From positions 1 through 35,371 of the forward strand of contig NZ_DGIR01000029.1 in the NCBI RefSeq assembly GCF_002386445.1: DNA of 35,371 nt, in the 5' to 3' direction. Below, in pieces: positions 1-8,668 of the stretch (within the stretch, counting starts at the first letter, position 1; every line of letters starts with the position of its first letter). The DNA is from Pseudomonas sp. UBA4617. Lineage in GTDB: Bacteria; Pseudomonadota; Gammaproteobacteria; Pseudomonadales; Pseudomonadaceae. The notes beneath the pieces are model-generated. The model was given only the letters and a program-made list of their open reading frames with translations, was not told the DNA's origin and searched no databases. The position numbers and the translations under genes are program-made.

Positions 1-1
1 C

Positions 2-2611
2 AACCCGATCGGCGAGACAACCGCCGATGGTAGCGGCAACTGGTCGTTCACACCCGGCACGCCACTGGCCAACGGAACGGTGGTCAATGCCGTGGTCCAG
101 GACCCGGCCGGTAATACCAGCGGGCCGGCCAGCGTCACCGTTGACGCGGTGGCCCCGGCTGCGCCGGTCATCAACCCGAGCAACGGCGCTGTGATCAGCG
201 GTACCGCTGAAGCCGGAGCCAAGGTGATCCTTACCGACGGTGGCGGCAACCCGATCGGCGAGACGACTGCCGATGGCAGTGGCAACTGGTCGTTCACGCC
301 CGGCACGCCACTGGCCAACGGTACGGTGGTCAACGCCGTGGCCCAGGACCCGGCCGGCAATACCAGCTCCCCCTTGGTCAGCACCACGGTAGACTCGGTA
401 GCGCCCGGCCAGCCGACGCTCGCCCCGAGCAACGGCAGTGTGATCAGCGGTACCGCCGAAGCCGGAGCCAAGGTGATCCTCACCGACGGTGGTGGCAACC
501 CGATCGGCGAGACGAGCGCCGATGGCAGCGGCAACTGGTCATTCACGCCTGGCACACCGTTGGCCAACGGCACGCTGGTCAACGCCGTGGCCCAGGACTC
601 GGCTGGCAATACCAGCTCCCCCGTGGTCAGCACCACGGTAGACTCGGTAGCGCCCGGCCAGCCGACGCTCGCCCCGAGCAACGGCAGTGTGATCAGCGGT
701 ACCGCTGAAGCCGGAGCCAAGGTGATCCTCACCGACGGTGGCGGCAACCCGGTCGGCGAGACGACCGCCGATGGCAGTGGCAACTGGTCGTTCACGCCTG
801 TCACGCCACTGGCCAACGGTACGGTGGTCAACGCCGTGGCCCAGGACCCAGCCGGTAATACCAGCGGACCGGCCAGCACCACGGTCGACTCGGTAGCACC
901 GTCGGCGCCGCTGCTGAGCATCAGTGCCGATGGCGCTCTGCTGACCGGTACCGCCGAACCGAACAGCCAGGTACGCATCGTGATCGACGGCGACGCCGCC
1001 AACCCGATCACGGTCAACACCGACGGCAGCGGCAACTTCAGCTTGCCGTTCGCGCCACCGTTGATAGCCGGCGAGTTGGTCGCCGTGGTCGCCGTGGACG
1101 CTGCCGGCAACCTCAGCGGCCCGGCGACGATCAACGCGCCGGATCTGGCGCCGCCGACCATCAGCCTGCCGGAGGCTGCCGATAGCTGGCTCAACGCAGC
1201 CGAGATCAGCGACGGTATCCAGGTCGATGTAGCGATCCGCCCGAGCATGCAGGCTGGTCAGGTGATCACTGTTGCGTTCGCCGGGCAGAACGGCTACGAA
1301 ACACAGGTAACGCATACGCTTACCGCCGCCGACATCCTTGCCGGCAGCATTACCGTGACCCTTCTGCCTGGCGGTGGCATGGGGCCGTTCCCAGAGGGGG
1401 CCTCGACCGTTACTGCCGATATCGATGGCGGTACCACGTCGACCCCGGTGCCGTTCACCGTTGACACCATTGCGCCAGCGACTCCGGTGCTGTCGCTGGT
1501 GGGCAGCATCCTGACCATCTCCACCGACCCAGGTACCGAGCTGACAGTCCTCGTTGACGTCGGCGGGGTCACTGCCACCGCCACGCTGACGGCCGACAAC
1601 AGCGGGCTGGCTTCGCTGAACCTGCTCACCGACCTGGATATCGACCTGACCCTGGACCAGTTGTTGAATGCCCAGGTTTCGGTGAGCGGCCAGGACCCGG
1701 CCGGCAACCCGAGCAATGTGGCAACCATCGGCGTCGGCAGCAGCATTGAACAGCCAGTGACCGTCGGTAATTTTGGCGTCGATGTCAGCCTCAACCCGCT
1801 CAATCCGCGGTTCGGCTTCAGCGGCACCACCGAGCCGGACTCCAGCGTGGTGATCCGGGTCATTACCCCAGCGCTGAATGTCGAGCTACTGCCGATCCAG
1901 GCGGACAGCGGCGGCAACTTCTCGCTGAACCTGCTGAGCCCGACTGTTCTCACGCAGTTGGGGCTGAACATCACCGATATCCTCAACCTCGGTTCGCAGA
2001 TCTCGTTCAACGTCGTCGCCACCGACACCAACGGCAACGACAGCGCAGCCTACGGCATCACGCTGACGCCCAACGGTCTGTCGCTCAACATCGGCCAGAT
2101 CGACGTCAACGGTACCGCCGGAGACGATGTCATGTCCGGGGCCAGCGGCAGCTCGGAGCACATCAACGCAGGCGATGGCAGCGACCTGATCTTCAACGTG
2201 GGCAGCGGCGACCAGGTAGTGGCTGGTGACGGCAACGATGCCATCCAGGTCACCGCGACCAACTTCACTGCCATTGATGGTGGCGCGGGCTTCGATACCC
2301 TGATCCTGGCCGATGGCATCGACCTCGACTACAACGCCGCAGGCGTCGGCACGCTCAGCAACATCGAGCGCATCGACCTCGGCAGCGGCGATTCGGGAAG
2401 CGTACTGACCCTGACCGCGGCAGAAGTCGACGCCATCACCGATGGCAACAATGTCCTGCAGGTCACTGGGGAGAACAACGACACCCTCAACGTGGTGGGA
2501 GCCGTGAATACCGGCACCACCCAGGAAATCAACGGCATCACCTACGATGTCTACAGCTTTGGCAGCAGTACCCTGCTGATCGAGGACAATACGGTACAGG
2601 TCGTGGTGTGA
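2..2611 (+). CDS. LapF-like giant repeat adhesin, C-terminal part (5' truncated by window)
   Basis: Visible 869 residues of a large secreted surface adhesin; the start lies upstream of the window. The N-terminal part consists of Ig-like (Big) modules of about 83 residues, each with VDSVAP, ISGTAEAGAKV, ADGSGNWSFTP and AQDPAGNTS signatures. More divergent Ig-like modules follow. The last ~165 residues carry RTX-like nonapeptide remnants (GTAGDDVMSG, AGDGSDLIF, GDGNDAI, GGAGFDTL) and a Val-rich, acidic C-terminal end typical of type I secretion signals. The downstream genes encode a complete type I secretion system, so this is its likely cargo. The order adhesin, TolC, ABC, HlyD matches what I recall of the P. 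putida LapF locus, a biofilm cell-cell adhesin. Assignment to LapF specifically is inference; a giant RTX/Ig adhesin is near certain. Confidence 0.9.
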   Translation, partial: NPIGETTADGSGNWSFTPGTPLANGTVVNAVVQDPAGNTSGPASVTVDAVAPAAPVINPSNGAVISGTAEAGAKVILTDGGGNPIGETTADGSGNWSFTPGTPLANGTVVNAVAQDPAGNTSSPLVSTTVDSVAPGQPTLAPSNGSVISGTAEAGAKVILTDGGGNPIGETSADGSGNWSFTPGTPLANGTLVNAVAQDSAGNTSSPVVSTTVDSVAPGQPTLAPSNGSVISGTAEAGAKVILTDGGGNPVGETTADGSGNWSFTPVTPLANGTVVNAVAQDPAGNTSGPASTTVDSVAPSAPLLSISADGALLTGTAEPNSQVRIVIDGDAANPITVNTDGSGNFSLPFAPPLIAGELVAVVAVDAAGNLSGPATINAPDLAPPTISLPEAADSWLNAAEISDGIQVDVAIRPSMQAGQVITVAFAGQNGYETQVTHTLTAADILAGSITVTLLPGGGMGPFPEGASTVTADIDGGTTSTPVPFTVDTIAPATPVLSLVGSILTISTDPGTELTVLVDVGGVTATATLTADNSGLASLNLLTDLDIDLTLDQLLNAQVSVSGQDPAGNPSNVATIGVGSSIEQPVTVGNFGVDVSLNPLNPRFGFSGTTEPDSSVVIRVITPALNVELLPIQADSGGNFSLNLLSPTVLTQLGLNITDILNLGSQISFNVVATDTNGNDSAAYGITLTPNGLSLNIGQIDVNGTAGDDVMSGASGSSEHINAGDGSDLIFNVGSGDQVVAGDGNDAIQVTATNFTAIDGGAGFDTLILADGIDLDYNAAGVGTLSNIERIDLGSGDSGSVLTLTAAEVDAITDGNNVLQVTGENNDTLNVVGAVNTGTTQEINGITYDVYSFGSSTLLIEDNTVQVVV
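140..883 (+). repeat. Three tandem ~249-bp Ig-module repeats inside the adhesin gene
   Basis: Units start at the codon pair for Val-Asp at 140, 389 and 638, giving 249, 249 and 246 nt periods (83, 83 and 82 residues). A further partial unit lies before 140. Units two and three share an identical run from 389 to about 455 at the DNA level and only scattered changes afterwards. The similarity at synonymous positions points to recent duplication or gene conversion. From 884 onward the modules diverge. Confidence 0.9.
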
Positions 2612-3882
2612 TGCGTGGGGTGTCTGTGCTCAAGGGAAGGCCCCGTGGCCAGGCAGCCCTGTGGCTGCTGTGCCTCGGCGTGCCGTTGTCTGCCCCGGCC
2701 ATACCGATTGACCAGGCGGTGAGGGCGGGGTTGGCGATCCACCCCGAGGTGCGTTCGGCAATGGCCGAAGCCGATCGTGCCGGCACCGAGGTGGAGATTG
2801 CCAAGGGCGGCTATTACCCCACCGTCGCGATGTCTGGAGGGCCGCAGGAGTTTGACCTCGGTGAAGTCGTCTACGACCTCACTGTATCGCAGATGCTGTA
2901 TGACTGGGGACGGGTAACGAGCAAGGTCGACAGCGCCAGCGCAACCCAGCGCAAGTTGTCCGAGGCGGTGCTGGTGGCGCGCGATGATGCGGCGCTGGAT
3001 ATCGTTGAGACCTACCTCGACGTACTCGCCTCGGAGCGTCGGGTGGAGACGGTGCGCCAGCATATCCAGCGCCTTGATGGCATCCGCGAGATGACCCAGG
3101 CGCGGGGCAGCGACGGTTACGCCGATCGCAGTGAGCTGGACCGCGCCAACCTTGAACTGGCGCGTGCCCAGGAGCAGCTGTCGCTGGAGAAGGGCAACCT
3201 GCAGGACGCCCGCAACCAATACGCGATCCTGGTCGGCCAGGACCCTTCGGAACTGGTCGAGCCCGAGCCGATGTCGCTGCAACGCTACCTGGCCAGCAGC
3301 GATCTGGCGCGGGTGATCCGCGAGTCGCCCTTGCAGCGCAAGGCAGTGGAGGACGCCAACGTTGCCGAGGCGCAAGTGCGCGAAGCCAAGGCCTCATTGC
3401 TACCGCAATTGAACCTGGAGGCTTCCGCATTGCGCCGCGAGATCGGCGGCCGTCCGGAAAGCGACTCGGTTATGTCGCTGCGCTTTCGCATGGACACCTT
3501 CCAGGGGCTCTCCAATTTCCGCCGGCCGACCGCCGCCCAGCAGCGGCTGGAGTCGGCACGATGGACCGCCGACGCGATGCAGCGCGATATTCGCCGGCAA
3601 TTGCAGACGTTGTTCGACAACGGTGACACGCTGCGTTGGCGGGAACAGTCGTTGAGCCAGCAAGTGACGGAAGCGGAACAGGTCGGCGAGTTGTACCGCG
3701 AACAGTTCGAAGTCGGCCGGCGCGACGTGATCGACTTGCTCAACGTCCAGCGCGAGCGTTTCGAAGCCGAGCGGCAATTGATCAGTCTGCACATCGAGCG
3801 CAAGCGCATCGAGTACCGCGCGGCCGCCCAGGTCGGACTGTTGGGGGCTCTACTGGAGAATCGGTTGAATCATGGAAGTTGA
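2611..3882 (+). CDS. TolC-family outer-membrane channel of type I secretion system
   Basis: 423 residues; outer-membrane/periplasmic tunnel that would pass the upstream adhesin through the outer membrane. An N-terminal signal peptide is visible (hydrophobic AALWLLCLGVPLSAPA after a basic start), followed by two long helical repeats with TolC-family features: IDQAVRAGLAIHPEV near the mature start, DLTVSQMLYDWGRV, and the C-terminal REQFEVGRRDVIDLLNVQRE. The ATG at 2611 overlaps the adhesin stop codon (TGATG), which decides the start; a GTG directly before it is an alternative. It overlaps the next gene by 11 nt, so translation is probably coupled. Corresponds by order to the P. putida LapF-system channel. 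Family call is firm, the specific cargo is inferred from adjacency. Confidence 0.92.
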   Translation: MRGVSVLKGRPRGQAALWLLCLGVPLSAPAIPIDQAVRAGLAIHPEVRSAMAEADRAGTEVEIAKGGYYPTVAMSGGPQEFDLGEVVYDLTVSQMLYDWGRVTSKVDSASATQRKLSEAVLVARDDAALDIVETYLDVLASERRVETVRQHIQRLDGIREMTQARGSDGYADRSELDRANLELARAQEQLSLEKGNLQDARNQYAILVGQDPSELVEPEPMSLQRYLASSDLARVIRESPLQRKAVEDANVAEAQVREAKASLLPQLNLEASALRREIGGRPESDSVMSLRFRMDTFQGLSNFRRPTAAQQRLESARWTADAMQRDIRRQLQTLFDNGDTLRWREQSLSQQVTEAEQVGELYREQFEVGRRDVIDLLNVQRERFEAERQLISLHIERKRIEYRAAAQVGLLGALLENRLNHGS

Positions 3883-6034
3883 ACAAGCGCCGGATAATGT
3901 CGTCCCCCTGAACCACGATGACCCGCTGCGCCAGGGCCTGCTGCTGCTGTGCCGGCAACTGGACCGGCCACTGAGTGATGCCGAACTGGTGGACGGCATG
4001 GCACTGGAGCACGGGCGTCTGCCACTGCGCCTGGTTGCCCGCGCATTGCGCCGCGCCGACATCACGGCCCGGGTTGCCGAGCTACCGTTGCGACAGATGG
4101 ATGCCTACCTGCTGCCGGCATTGCTGTTGCTCGGCGATGGTCGCTGCCTGCTGCTGGTTGGTGTTGAAGGTGACCAGTGCGAGGTGCTGGTGCCGCAGAG
4201 TGGCGGTGGCCGCGAATGTGTGGCCCTGCCCGCGCTGGATGCGCTTTATAGTGGCACGGCGGTGTTCGCCAAGTGCCGCTACCGCGCGGACGGGCGCGTC
4301 GGTGACTACGCAAGCAGCCTGCCCGAGCATTGGTTCTTCGGGCCGCTCAAACGGCTTTGGCGCTCCTATGCGGAAGTCACGTTGACCGCCCTGGTAGCCA
4401 ATATCCTGGCCGTCGCCTCAGCGCTGTTCGCCATGCAGGTGTACGACCGTGTAGTGCCCAATGCGGCTTTCGATACCTTGTGGATACTCGCCAGCGGTGT
4501 AGCCTTGGCGATCGTCGTCGACGGCGTATTGCGGATCCTGCGCGGGCACCTGCTGAATGTGCTCGGCAAGCGCCTCGACCTGCAACTGTCGAGCCTGCTG
4601 TTCGCTCGCGTGCTGAGCACCCGGATTGCCGCCAAACCGGCGTCGCTCGGGGCGTTCAGCACTCAGGTACGGGAGTTCGAGTCGGTCCGCGAGTTCTTCA
4701 CTTCGTCCAGTGCCGCACTGATCAGCGACCTGCCGTTTGTGGCGATATTCCTGTTGATCATCGCTGTGATCGGCGGCCATGTGGTCTGGGTGCCGCTGCT
4801 GGCTTGCGTGCTGATGGTCCTGCCGGGGTTACTGACCCAACGCCTGCTGGGGCACCTGTCGCGGCAGAACCTGCGCGAAGGGGCGATGAAGAACAGTGTA
4901 CTGCTCGAAGCCTTCGAGCACCTGGAGACCGTCAAGGCCACGCGTGCCGAAGGCCGCTGCCGGCAACAGTGGGAGACGCTTACCGGGGAACTGGCCGGTA
5001 ACGCAATGAAGACCCACGCCCTGGCCTCGACGCTGAGCTACTCGGCGAGCATCGTCCAGCAACTGTGCTATGTCGGGGTGGTAGTGTTCGGCGTTTACCG
5101 GATCGCCGACGGGGCGATGACTGTCGGTGCCCTGGTGGCCTGTTCAATCCTTGCTTCGCGGGCCATCGCACCGCTGTCCCAGGCTGCCGCCATCCTTGGC
5201 CGCTGGCAGCACACCAAGGTGGCGCTGGAGGGGCTCGATCAACTCATGTCGGCGGAGCAGGAGCGACCCGCCGGCAAGCGTTTCGTGCACCGCGAGCGGC
5301 TCTACGGCCATTACCGTCTGGAGGCGCTGCGCCTGGCCCATGGCGACAGCCCACCCGTGGTCGATGTACAGGCGCTGAGCATCCAGGCCGGCGAGCGAGT
5401 GGCGCTGCTGGGCGGTAACGGCGCCGGCAAGTCGACCCTGCTGCGTCTGCTCAGCGGCTTGCTCGATGCGCAATCCGGTCGGTTGCTGCTGGACGACATC
5501 GCCCTCAGTCAGCTCGACCCGGCCGACCGTCAGCGTGGCATCGGCTACTTGCCGCAGGACGTGGCGCTGTTCCACGGTAGCCTGCGCGATAACCTCAACC
5601 TGGCGAACGCCGCACTGGGCGACGAAGAGTTGCTTGAAGCCCTCGATGGCGTAGGGCTGGGCACTTTCGTACGTAGCCATCCGCTGGGCCTGGACATGCC
5701 GATCCAGGGCAACGCCAGTCTGTCCGGCGGCCAGCGCCAGGCGGTGGGGCTGGCGCGGGTGTTGCTGCAGGACCCGCCGATCCTGCTGCTGGACGAGCCG
5801 ACCGCAGCCTTCGACCAGAACAGCGAAAAGCTGGTAATCGACTATCTGCAGAACTGGTTGGGCCGGCGTACGCTGATCCTCACCACCCACAAGAAAAGCG
5901 TGCTGGCGCTGGTTGACCGCGCCGTGGTACTGCGCAACGGCCAGGTGATCATGGACGGCCCGCTGAACCAGGTGGTGCAGGGTAACCAGGTGCAGGCGCC
6001 GCAAGTTGCCGAAGGAGCTGGCCATGGCAGTTGA
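3872..6034 (+). CDS. Type I secretion ABC transporter with C39-like domain (LapB/HlyB class)
   Basis: 720 residues. The N-terminal ~130 residues form a C39-like domain without the QxxxCG catalytic motif, so it probably docks the substrate rather than cleaving it. About six membrane segments follow (roughly 165-430), including ANILAVASALFAMQVYDRVVP, characteristic of LapB-type exporters. The ATPase domain has Walker A GGNGAGKST at 514-522, signature LSGGQ at 617-621, Walker B ILLLDE at 637-642 and the switch His673. It provides the inner-membrane motor for export of the repeat adhesin. It overlaps both neighbours by 11 nt, which indicates an operon with coupled translation. All ATPase motifs are intact. 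Confidence 0.93.
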   Translation: MEVEQAPDNVVPLNHDDPLRQGLLLLCRQLDRPLSDAELVDGMALEHGRLPLRLVARALRRADITARVAELPLRQMDAYLLPALLLLGDGRCLLLVGVEGDQCEVLVPQSGGGRECVALPALDALYSGTAVFAKCRYRADGRVGDYASSLPEHWFFGPLKRLWRSYAEVTLTALVANILAVASALFAMQVYDRVVPNAAFDTLWILASGVALAIVVDGVLRILRGHLLNVLGKRLDLQLSSLLFARVLSTRIAAKPASLGAFSTQVREFESVREFFTSSSAALISDLPFVAIFLLIIAVIGGHVVWVPLLACVLMVLPGLLTQRLLGHLSRQNLREGAMKNSVLLEAFEHLETVKATRAEGRCRQQWETLTGELAGNAMKTHALASTLSYSASIVQQLCYVGVVVFGVYRIADGAMTVGALVACSILASRAIAPLSQAAAILGRWQHTKVALEGLDQLMSAEQERPAGKRFVHRERLYGHYRLEALRLAHGDSPPVVDVQALSIQAGERVALLGGNGAGKSTLLRLLSGLLDAQSGRLLLDDIALSQLDPADRQRGIGYLPQDVALFHGSLRDNLNLANAALGDEELLEALDGVGLGTFVRSHPLGLDMPIQGNASLSGGQRQAVGLARVLLQDPPILLLDEPTAAFDQNSEKLVIDYLQNWLGRRTLILTTHKKSVLALVDRAVVLRNGQVIMDGPLNQVVQGNQVQAPQVAEGAGHGS

Positions 6035-7211
6035 GAAGCACGCCGCAAAGCTGCGCGAGCAATTGGCCGACCCACTGCTGGCGACGACTCACCCGGTCTA
6101 CCGCCCGCTGCTCTACACCCTGCTCGGCAGCGTCGTGCTGTTCGTCGCCTGGGCCTTCTGGGCGGAGCTCGACGAAGTGACCCGCGGTGACGGACGGGTG
6201 GTGCCGTTCAGTCGCATCCAGAAAATCCAGAGCCTGGAAGGGGGGATTCTCGATCGCCTGCTGGTGCAGGAAGGTGACCTGGTGGAGGTCGGCCAGCCAT
6301 TGCTGCGCCTCGACGAGACGCGCTTTCTTACCAACTTCCAGGAATCGGCCAACCAGGCCAGCGTACTGCGCGCGGCCATCGCCCGGCTGGATGCCGAGGT
6401 ACTGGGCAAGGCCGCCATCGAGTTCCCGCCGGACGTCGATCCGCAGGGGCCGCTGGCGCGCTCCGAACGCGAGCTGTTCAAGTCGCGGCGGGACAAGCTG
6501 CTCGAAGGCAGCCAGGCGATCCAGAGGCAGATCAGCCTGGCGCAAAGCCAGCTCGACCTGGTCCGCCCCCTGGTCGCCAGGCGCGCCGTCAGCCAGATGG
6601 AGGCGCTGCGGTTGAGCCAGGATATCGCTACCCTCAATGGCAAGCTGAGCGAACTGAAGAGCAGCTATTTCCAGGATGCCTACACCGAGCGCTCACAGCG
6701 CAAGGCCGACCTCAGCGCCCTGGAGCCGATCGTCCAGCAGCGCCAGGACCAGCTGCGCCGTACCGGGATCGTTTCGCCGGTGCGTGGGCGGGTCAACACC
6801 ATACTGATCAACACCCGCGGCGGGGTGATCCAGCCCGGCGAGGCAATCATGGAAGTGATCCCGGTGGAGGACCGCCTGCTGGTAGAGGCGAAGATCAAGC
6901 CGCGCGACGTGGCATTCCTGGTGCCGGGCATGCCGGCGAAGGTGAAGATCACTGCCTACGACTTCAGCATCTATGGCGACCTCAAGGGCACCCTGGAGCA
7001 GATCAGCGCCGATACCATCGAGGAAGACACGCCGCACGGCAAGGAGTCGTATTACCAGGTACTGATCCGCACCGACGGTAGTCAGCTCAAGCGCGGCGAG
7101 GAGGTGCTGCCTATCATTCCCGGCATGGTTGCGGAAGTGGATATCCTCAGCGGCAAGCGCAGCGTGCTCAATTACCTGTTGCGCCCGCTGATCAAAGCCC
7201 GTCTGTACTGA
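6024..7211 (+). CDS. HlyD-family type I secretion membrane-fusion protein
   Basis: 395 residues from the ATG at 6024, chosen over an upstream TTG at 6006 because GAAGGAG sits six bases before it. One N-terminal membrane segment (about residues 29-47) anchors it in the inner membrane. It continues with the HlyD barrel-sandwich half-motif (GRVVPFSRIQKIQSLEGGIL), a long coiled-coil region and the second half-motif RTGIVSPVRGRVNTI, then the C-terminal VLPIIPGMVAEVDILSGKRS typical of the family. It links the ABC transporter to the TolC channel. It begins inside the preceding gene (11-nt overlap) and is the last gene of the secretion operon; a 94-nt gap follows. Confidence 0.93.
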   Translation: MAVEKHAAKLREQLADPLLATTHPVYRPLLYTLLGSVVLFVAWAFWAELDEVTRGDGRVVPFSRIQKIQSLEGGILDRLLVQEGDLVEVGQPLLRLDETRFLTNFQESANQASVLRAAIARLDAEVLGKAAIEFPPDVDPQGPLARSERELFKSRRDKLLEGSQAIQRQISLAQSQLDLVRPLVARRAVSQMEALRLSQDIATLNGKLSELKSSYFQDAYTERSQRKADLSALEPIVQQRQDQLRRTGIVSPVRGRVNTILINTRGGVIQPGEAIMEVIPVEDRLLVEAKIKPRDVAFLVPGMPAKVKITAYDFSIYGDLKGTLEQISADTIEEDTPHGKESYYQVLIRTDGSQLKRGEEVLPIIPGMVAEVDILSGKRSVLNYLLRPLIKARLY

Positions 7212-7305
7212 GCGCGACAGCATAGCGCGGCCTCCGGGGCCATTCACCCTGACTCGGGTATTGATCTACAGTACAGGAACGACTTACTTGTGTAAGGAAA
7301 CAGAT

Positions 7306-7776
7306 ATGGTGAAGCGTCGATGGTCAGTAGTTGCTGTGGTTACCTCGATCGCCTTGGCCGTGGGGCCATCGCTTTCCCTTGCCGACCCAAATAACGGTAA
7401 AGGGCAGGGGCATGGCAAGAACCAGCACAGCCAGGGGCAGCACGGCCAGGGCCCGCAAGGCCAGGGCCAGGGGCACGGTGGCGGCGGTGGTGGTAGCCAT
7501 GGCAACCCTTCGATTGACCGTGGCTACGTGCTCGATATCCTCGCCGGGCACCGCAGTTACTGGAATCCAGGGCCGGCTTTGCCGCCGGGTATCCAGAAGA
7601 ACCTGGCCCGGGGCAAACCGCTGCCGCCGGGTATCGCCAAGAAGCTCGATGGTCGGCTGCTGGGGCAGCTGCCTCATTACGACGGCTATGAGTGGATGCA
7701 GGCGGGGGTGGACCTGATCCTGGTGGCAGTCGCCACGGGAATCATCTATGAGGTGCTGAACGGCGCGCTGGATTGA
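7306..7776 (+). CDS. CigR-like small exported protein, Gly/His/Gln-rich
   Basis: 156 residues from ATG 7306, preceded by TAAGGAAA; an upstream TTG at 7261 in frame lacks a ribosome site. It has a signal peptide (MVKRRWSVVAVVTSIALAVG...SLA), then a low-complexity stretch rich in Gly, Gln and His (about residues 30-65), then a conserved block: duplicated LPPGI (LPPGIQKNLARGKPLPPGIAKKL), GQLPHYDGYEW and a C-terminal hydrophobic segment. This pattern matches the family annotated as anti-virulence regulator CigR in enterobacteria and widely present in pseudomonads. The function in Pseudomonas is unknown to me. It is close to the secretion operon but separated by 94 nt, so a functional tie is uncertain. 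Confidence 0.7.
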   Translation: MVKRRWSVVAVVTSIALAVGPSLSLADPNNGKGQGHGKNQHSQGQHGQGPQGQGQGHGGGGGGSHGNPSIDRGYVLDILAGHRSYWNPGPALPPGIQKNLARGKPLPPGIAKKLDGRLLGQLPHYDGYEWMQAGVDLILVAVATGIIYEVLNGALD

Positions 7777-7784
7777 ACCGGGCA

Positions 7785-7825
7785 AACCGCTCCCACAGGT
7801 GCAATCCCGGCCAGGGGGAGCGGTT
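7785..7825. repeat. Inverted repeat downstream of the CigR-like gene (REP-like)
   Basis: Perfect 10-bp arms AACCGCTCCC (7785-7794) and GGGAGCGGTT (7816-7825) around a 21-nt loop. The left arm runs into CACAGGT, as in P. putida REP elements. No T-tract follows, so it may be a degenerate REP hairpin that stabilises or ends the upstream transcript. Confidence 0.5.
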
Positions 7826-7861
7826 GCTGCCTGCCGGGAATCGCTGCGCTACTTTGGTTGG

Positions 7862-7891
7862 TTGGTATCGGCTCGCGCCCCCCGCTAGAAT
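7862..7891 (+). promoter_or_regulatory. Possible sigma-70 promoter for the small lipoprotein gene
   Basis: TTGGTA (7862-7867) and TAGAAT (7886-7891) are separated by 18 nt, 28 nt before the start codon at 7920. Each hexamer keeps the key consensus bases. It is a reading by eye only. Confidence 0.4.
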
Positions 7892-7919
7892 GCCGCGGAT
7901 TCCTCACAGGCAATTGCAC

Positions 7920-8249
7920 ATGTCTACCTTTCGTATCTTTCTCGCCGCTGTGCTGGGGGCCAGCCTCGCTAGCTGCGCCAGCCCCGGTAAACCGACTGCC
8001 AGCAAACTGACCAACAAATCGCCCCAGCAGTATGCCGCCTGCGTACTGCCAAAGTGGCAAGCGCTGGCGCCACAGGCCACGCAGAAATCCATTGCTCACG
8101 GCTACCGGCTGACGGCACCCAGCGCGGTAGCGTCCGACGATGTGCTCGACGTGGTCGATTATCGCCAGGGCAGCCGCGCGACCTTCTACAAGGGCAGTTT
8201 CCTGTCAGGCGACAAGTTGCGCCAGGCCGCGAAAGAATGCCTCGAATGA
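7920..8249 (+). CDS. Small predicted lipoprotein of unknown function
   Basis: 109 residues. The N-terminus MSTFRIFLAAVLGASLASC is a type II signal peptide with lipobox LASC and acylated Cys19. After it comes a Pro/Lys/Ser-rich linker, then a ~85-residue domain with two cysteines (one in AACVLPKW, one near the C-terminus in KECLE) that could pair. I do not recognise a named family. The region before it has a plausible promoter and no close upstream gene, so it is probably transcribed alone. It converges on OsmE with only two bases between the stop codons. The envelope location is well supported; the role is unknown. Confidence 0.75.
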   Translation: MSTFRIFLAAVLGASLASCASPGKPTASKLTNKSPQQYAACVLPKWQALAPQATQKSIAHGYRLTAPSAVASDDVLDVVDYRQGSRATFYKGSFLSGDKLRQAAKECLE

Positions 8250-8251
8250 GT

Positions 8252-8608
8252 TCAGTAGCCCGAGCCGCTTGAGCCGCCCATGCTGGGTAGGCGGGCCTTG
8301 CGCTGGGTGTTGCTCCACTCGGCGCAGGTCATGAACGCCGTGTGGTCCACCTTGCCGCTGCCATCGAAGCTGACGCTGTAGGGCTGGCGGTTGCCGGCCT
8401 TGCCGAGCAGGTAGTCGAAACACGTGCCAGGTACCGCCGTGCGCTTGGTCTCGGCATCAGGTTTGCCGCCGATCTGTACGACCTGGTCTTTGCTCATGCC
8501 GTTGTCGACTTTCGCCACCAGTGGCTGGTCGCGGTACTGCGCCGAGTTCGAGGCGCAGGCAGAAAGCGCTGTCAGCGCCAGGATCATGACCGGAAAGGGT
8601 TTGCTCAT
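8252..8608 (-). CDS. osmE: Osmotically inducible lipoprotein OsmE (SmpA/OmlA fold)
   Basis: 118 residues. Start ATG (8608 on the minus strand) with CGGAG seven bases before; an in-frame upstream start would add eight residues with no support. Signal peptide with lipobox LSAC and Cys18. The body carries the SmpA/OmlA pattern: VDNGMSKDQVVQIGGKPD, then GTCFDYLL and a C-terminal Ser/Gly tail. OsmE is an outer-membrane-linked lipoprotein induced by osmotic stress and stationary phase in enterobacteria and is common in Pseudomonas. It is encoded in the same direction as the small orphan gene at 8669-8875, 60 nt upstream. Confidence 0.85.
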   Translation of the reverse strand: MSKPFPVMILALTALSACASNSAQYRDQPLVAKVDNGMSKDQVVQIGGKPDAETKRTAVPGTCFDYLLGKAGNRQPYSVSFDGSGKVDHTAFMTCAEWSNTQRKARLPSMGGSSGSGY

Positions 8609-8668
8609 GGCAGTGCTCCGCTGGAAAGCCACCGGATAGAGGCAGTCACCTGCGCCGGATGGCGGCGA

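Noticed and set aside
140..883. Regular repeats considered as a CRISPR array
   Set aside because: Period of about 249 nt, in frame, protein-coding, without spacers; they encode Ig modules.
7212..7305. Possible terminator hairpin after the secretion operon
   Set aside because: Only short weak stems (for example GGCC/GGCC near 7228-7241) and no T-tract; not enough to call.
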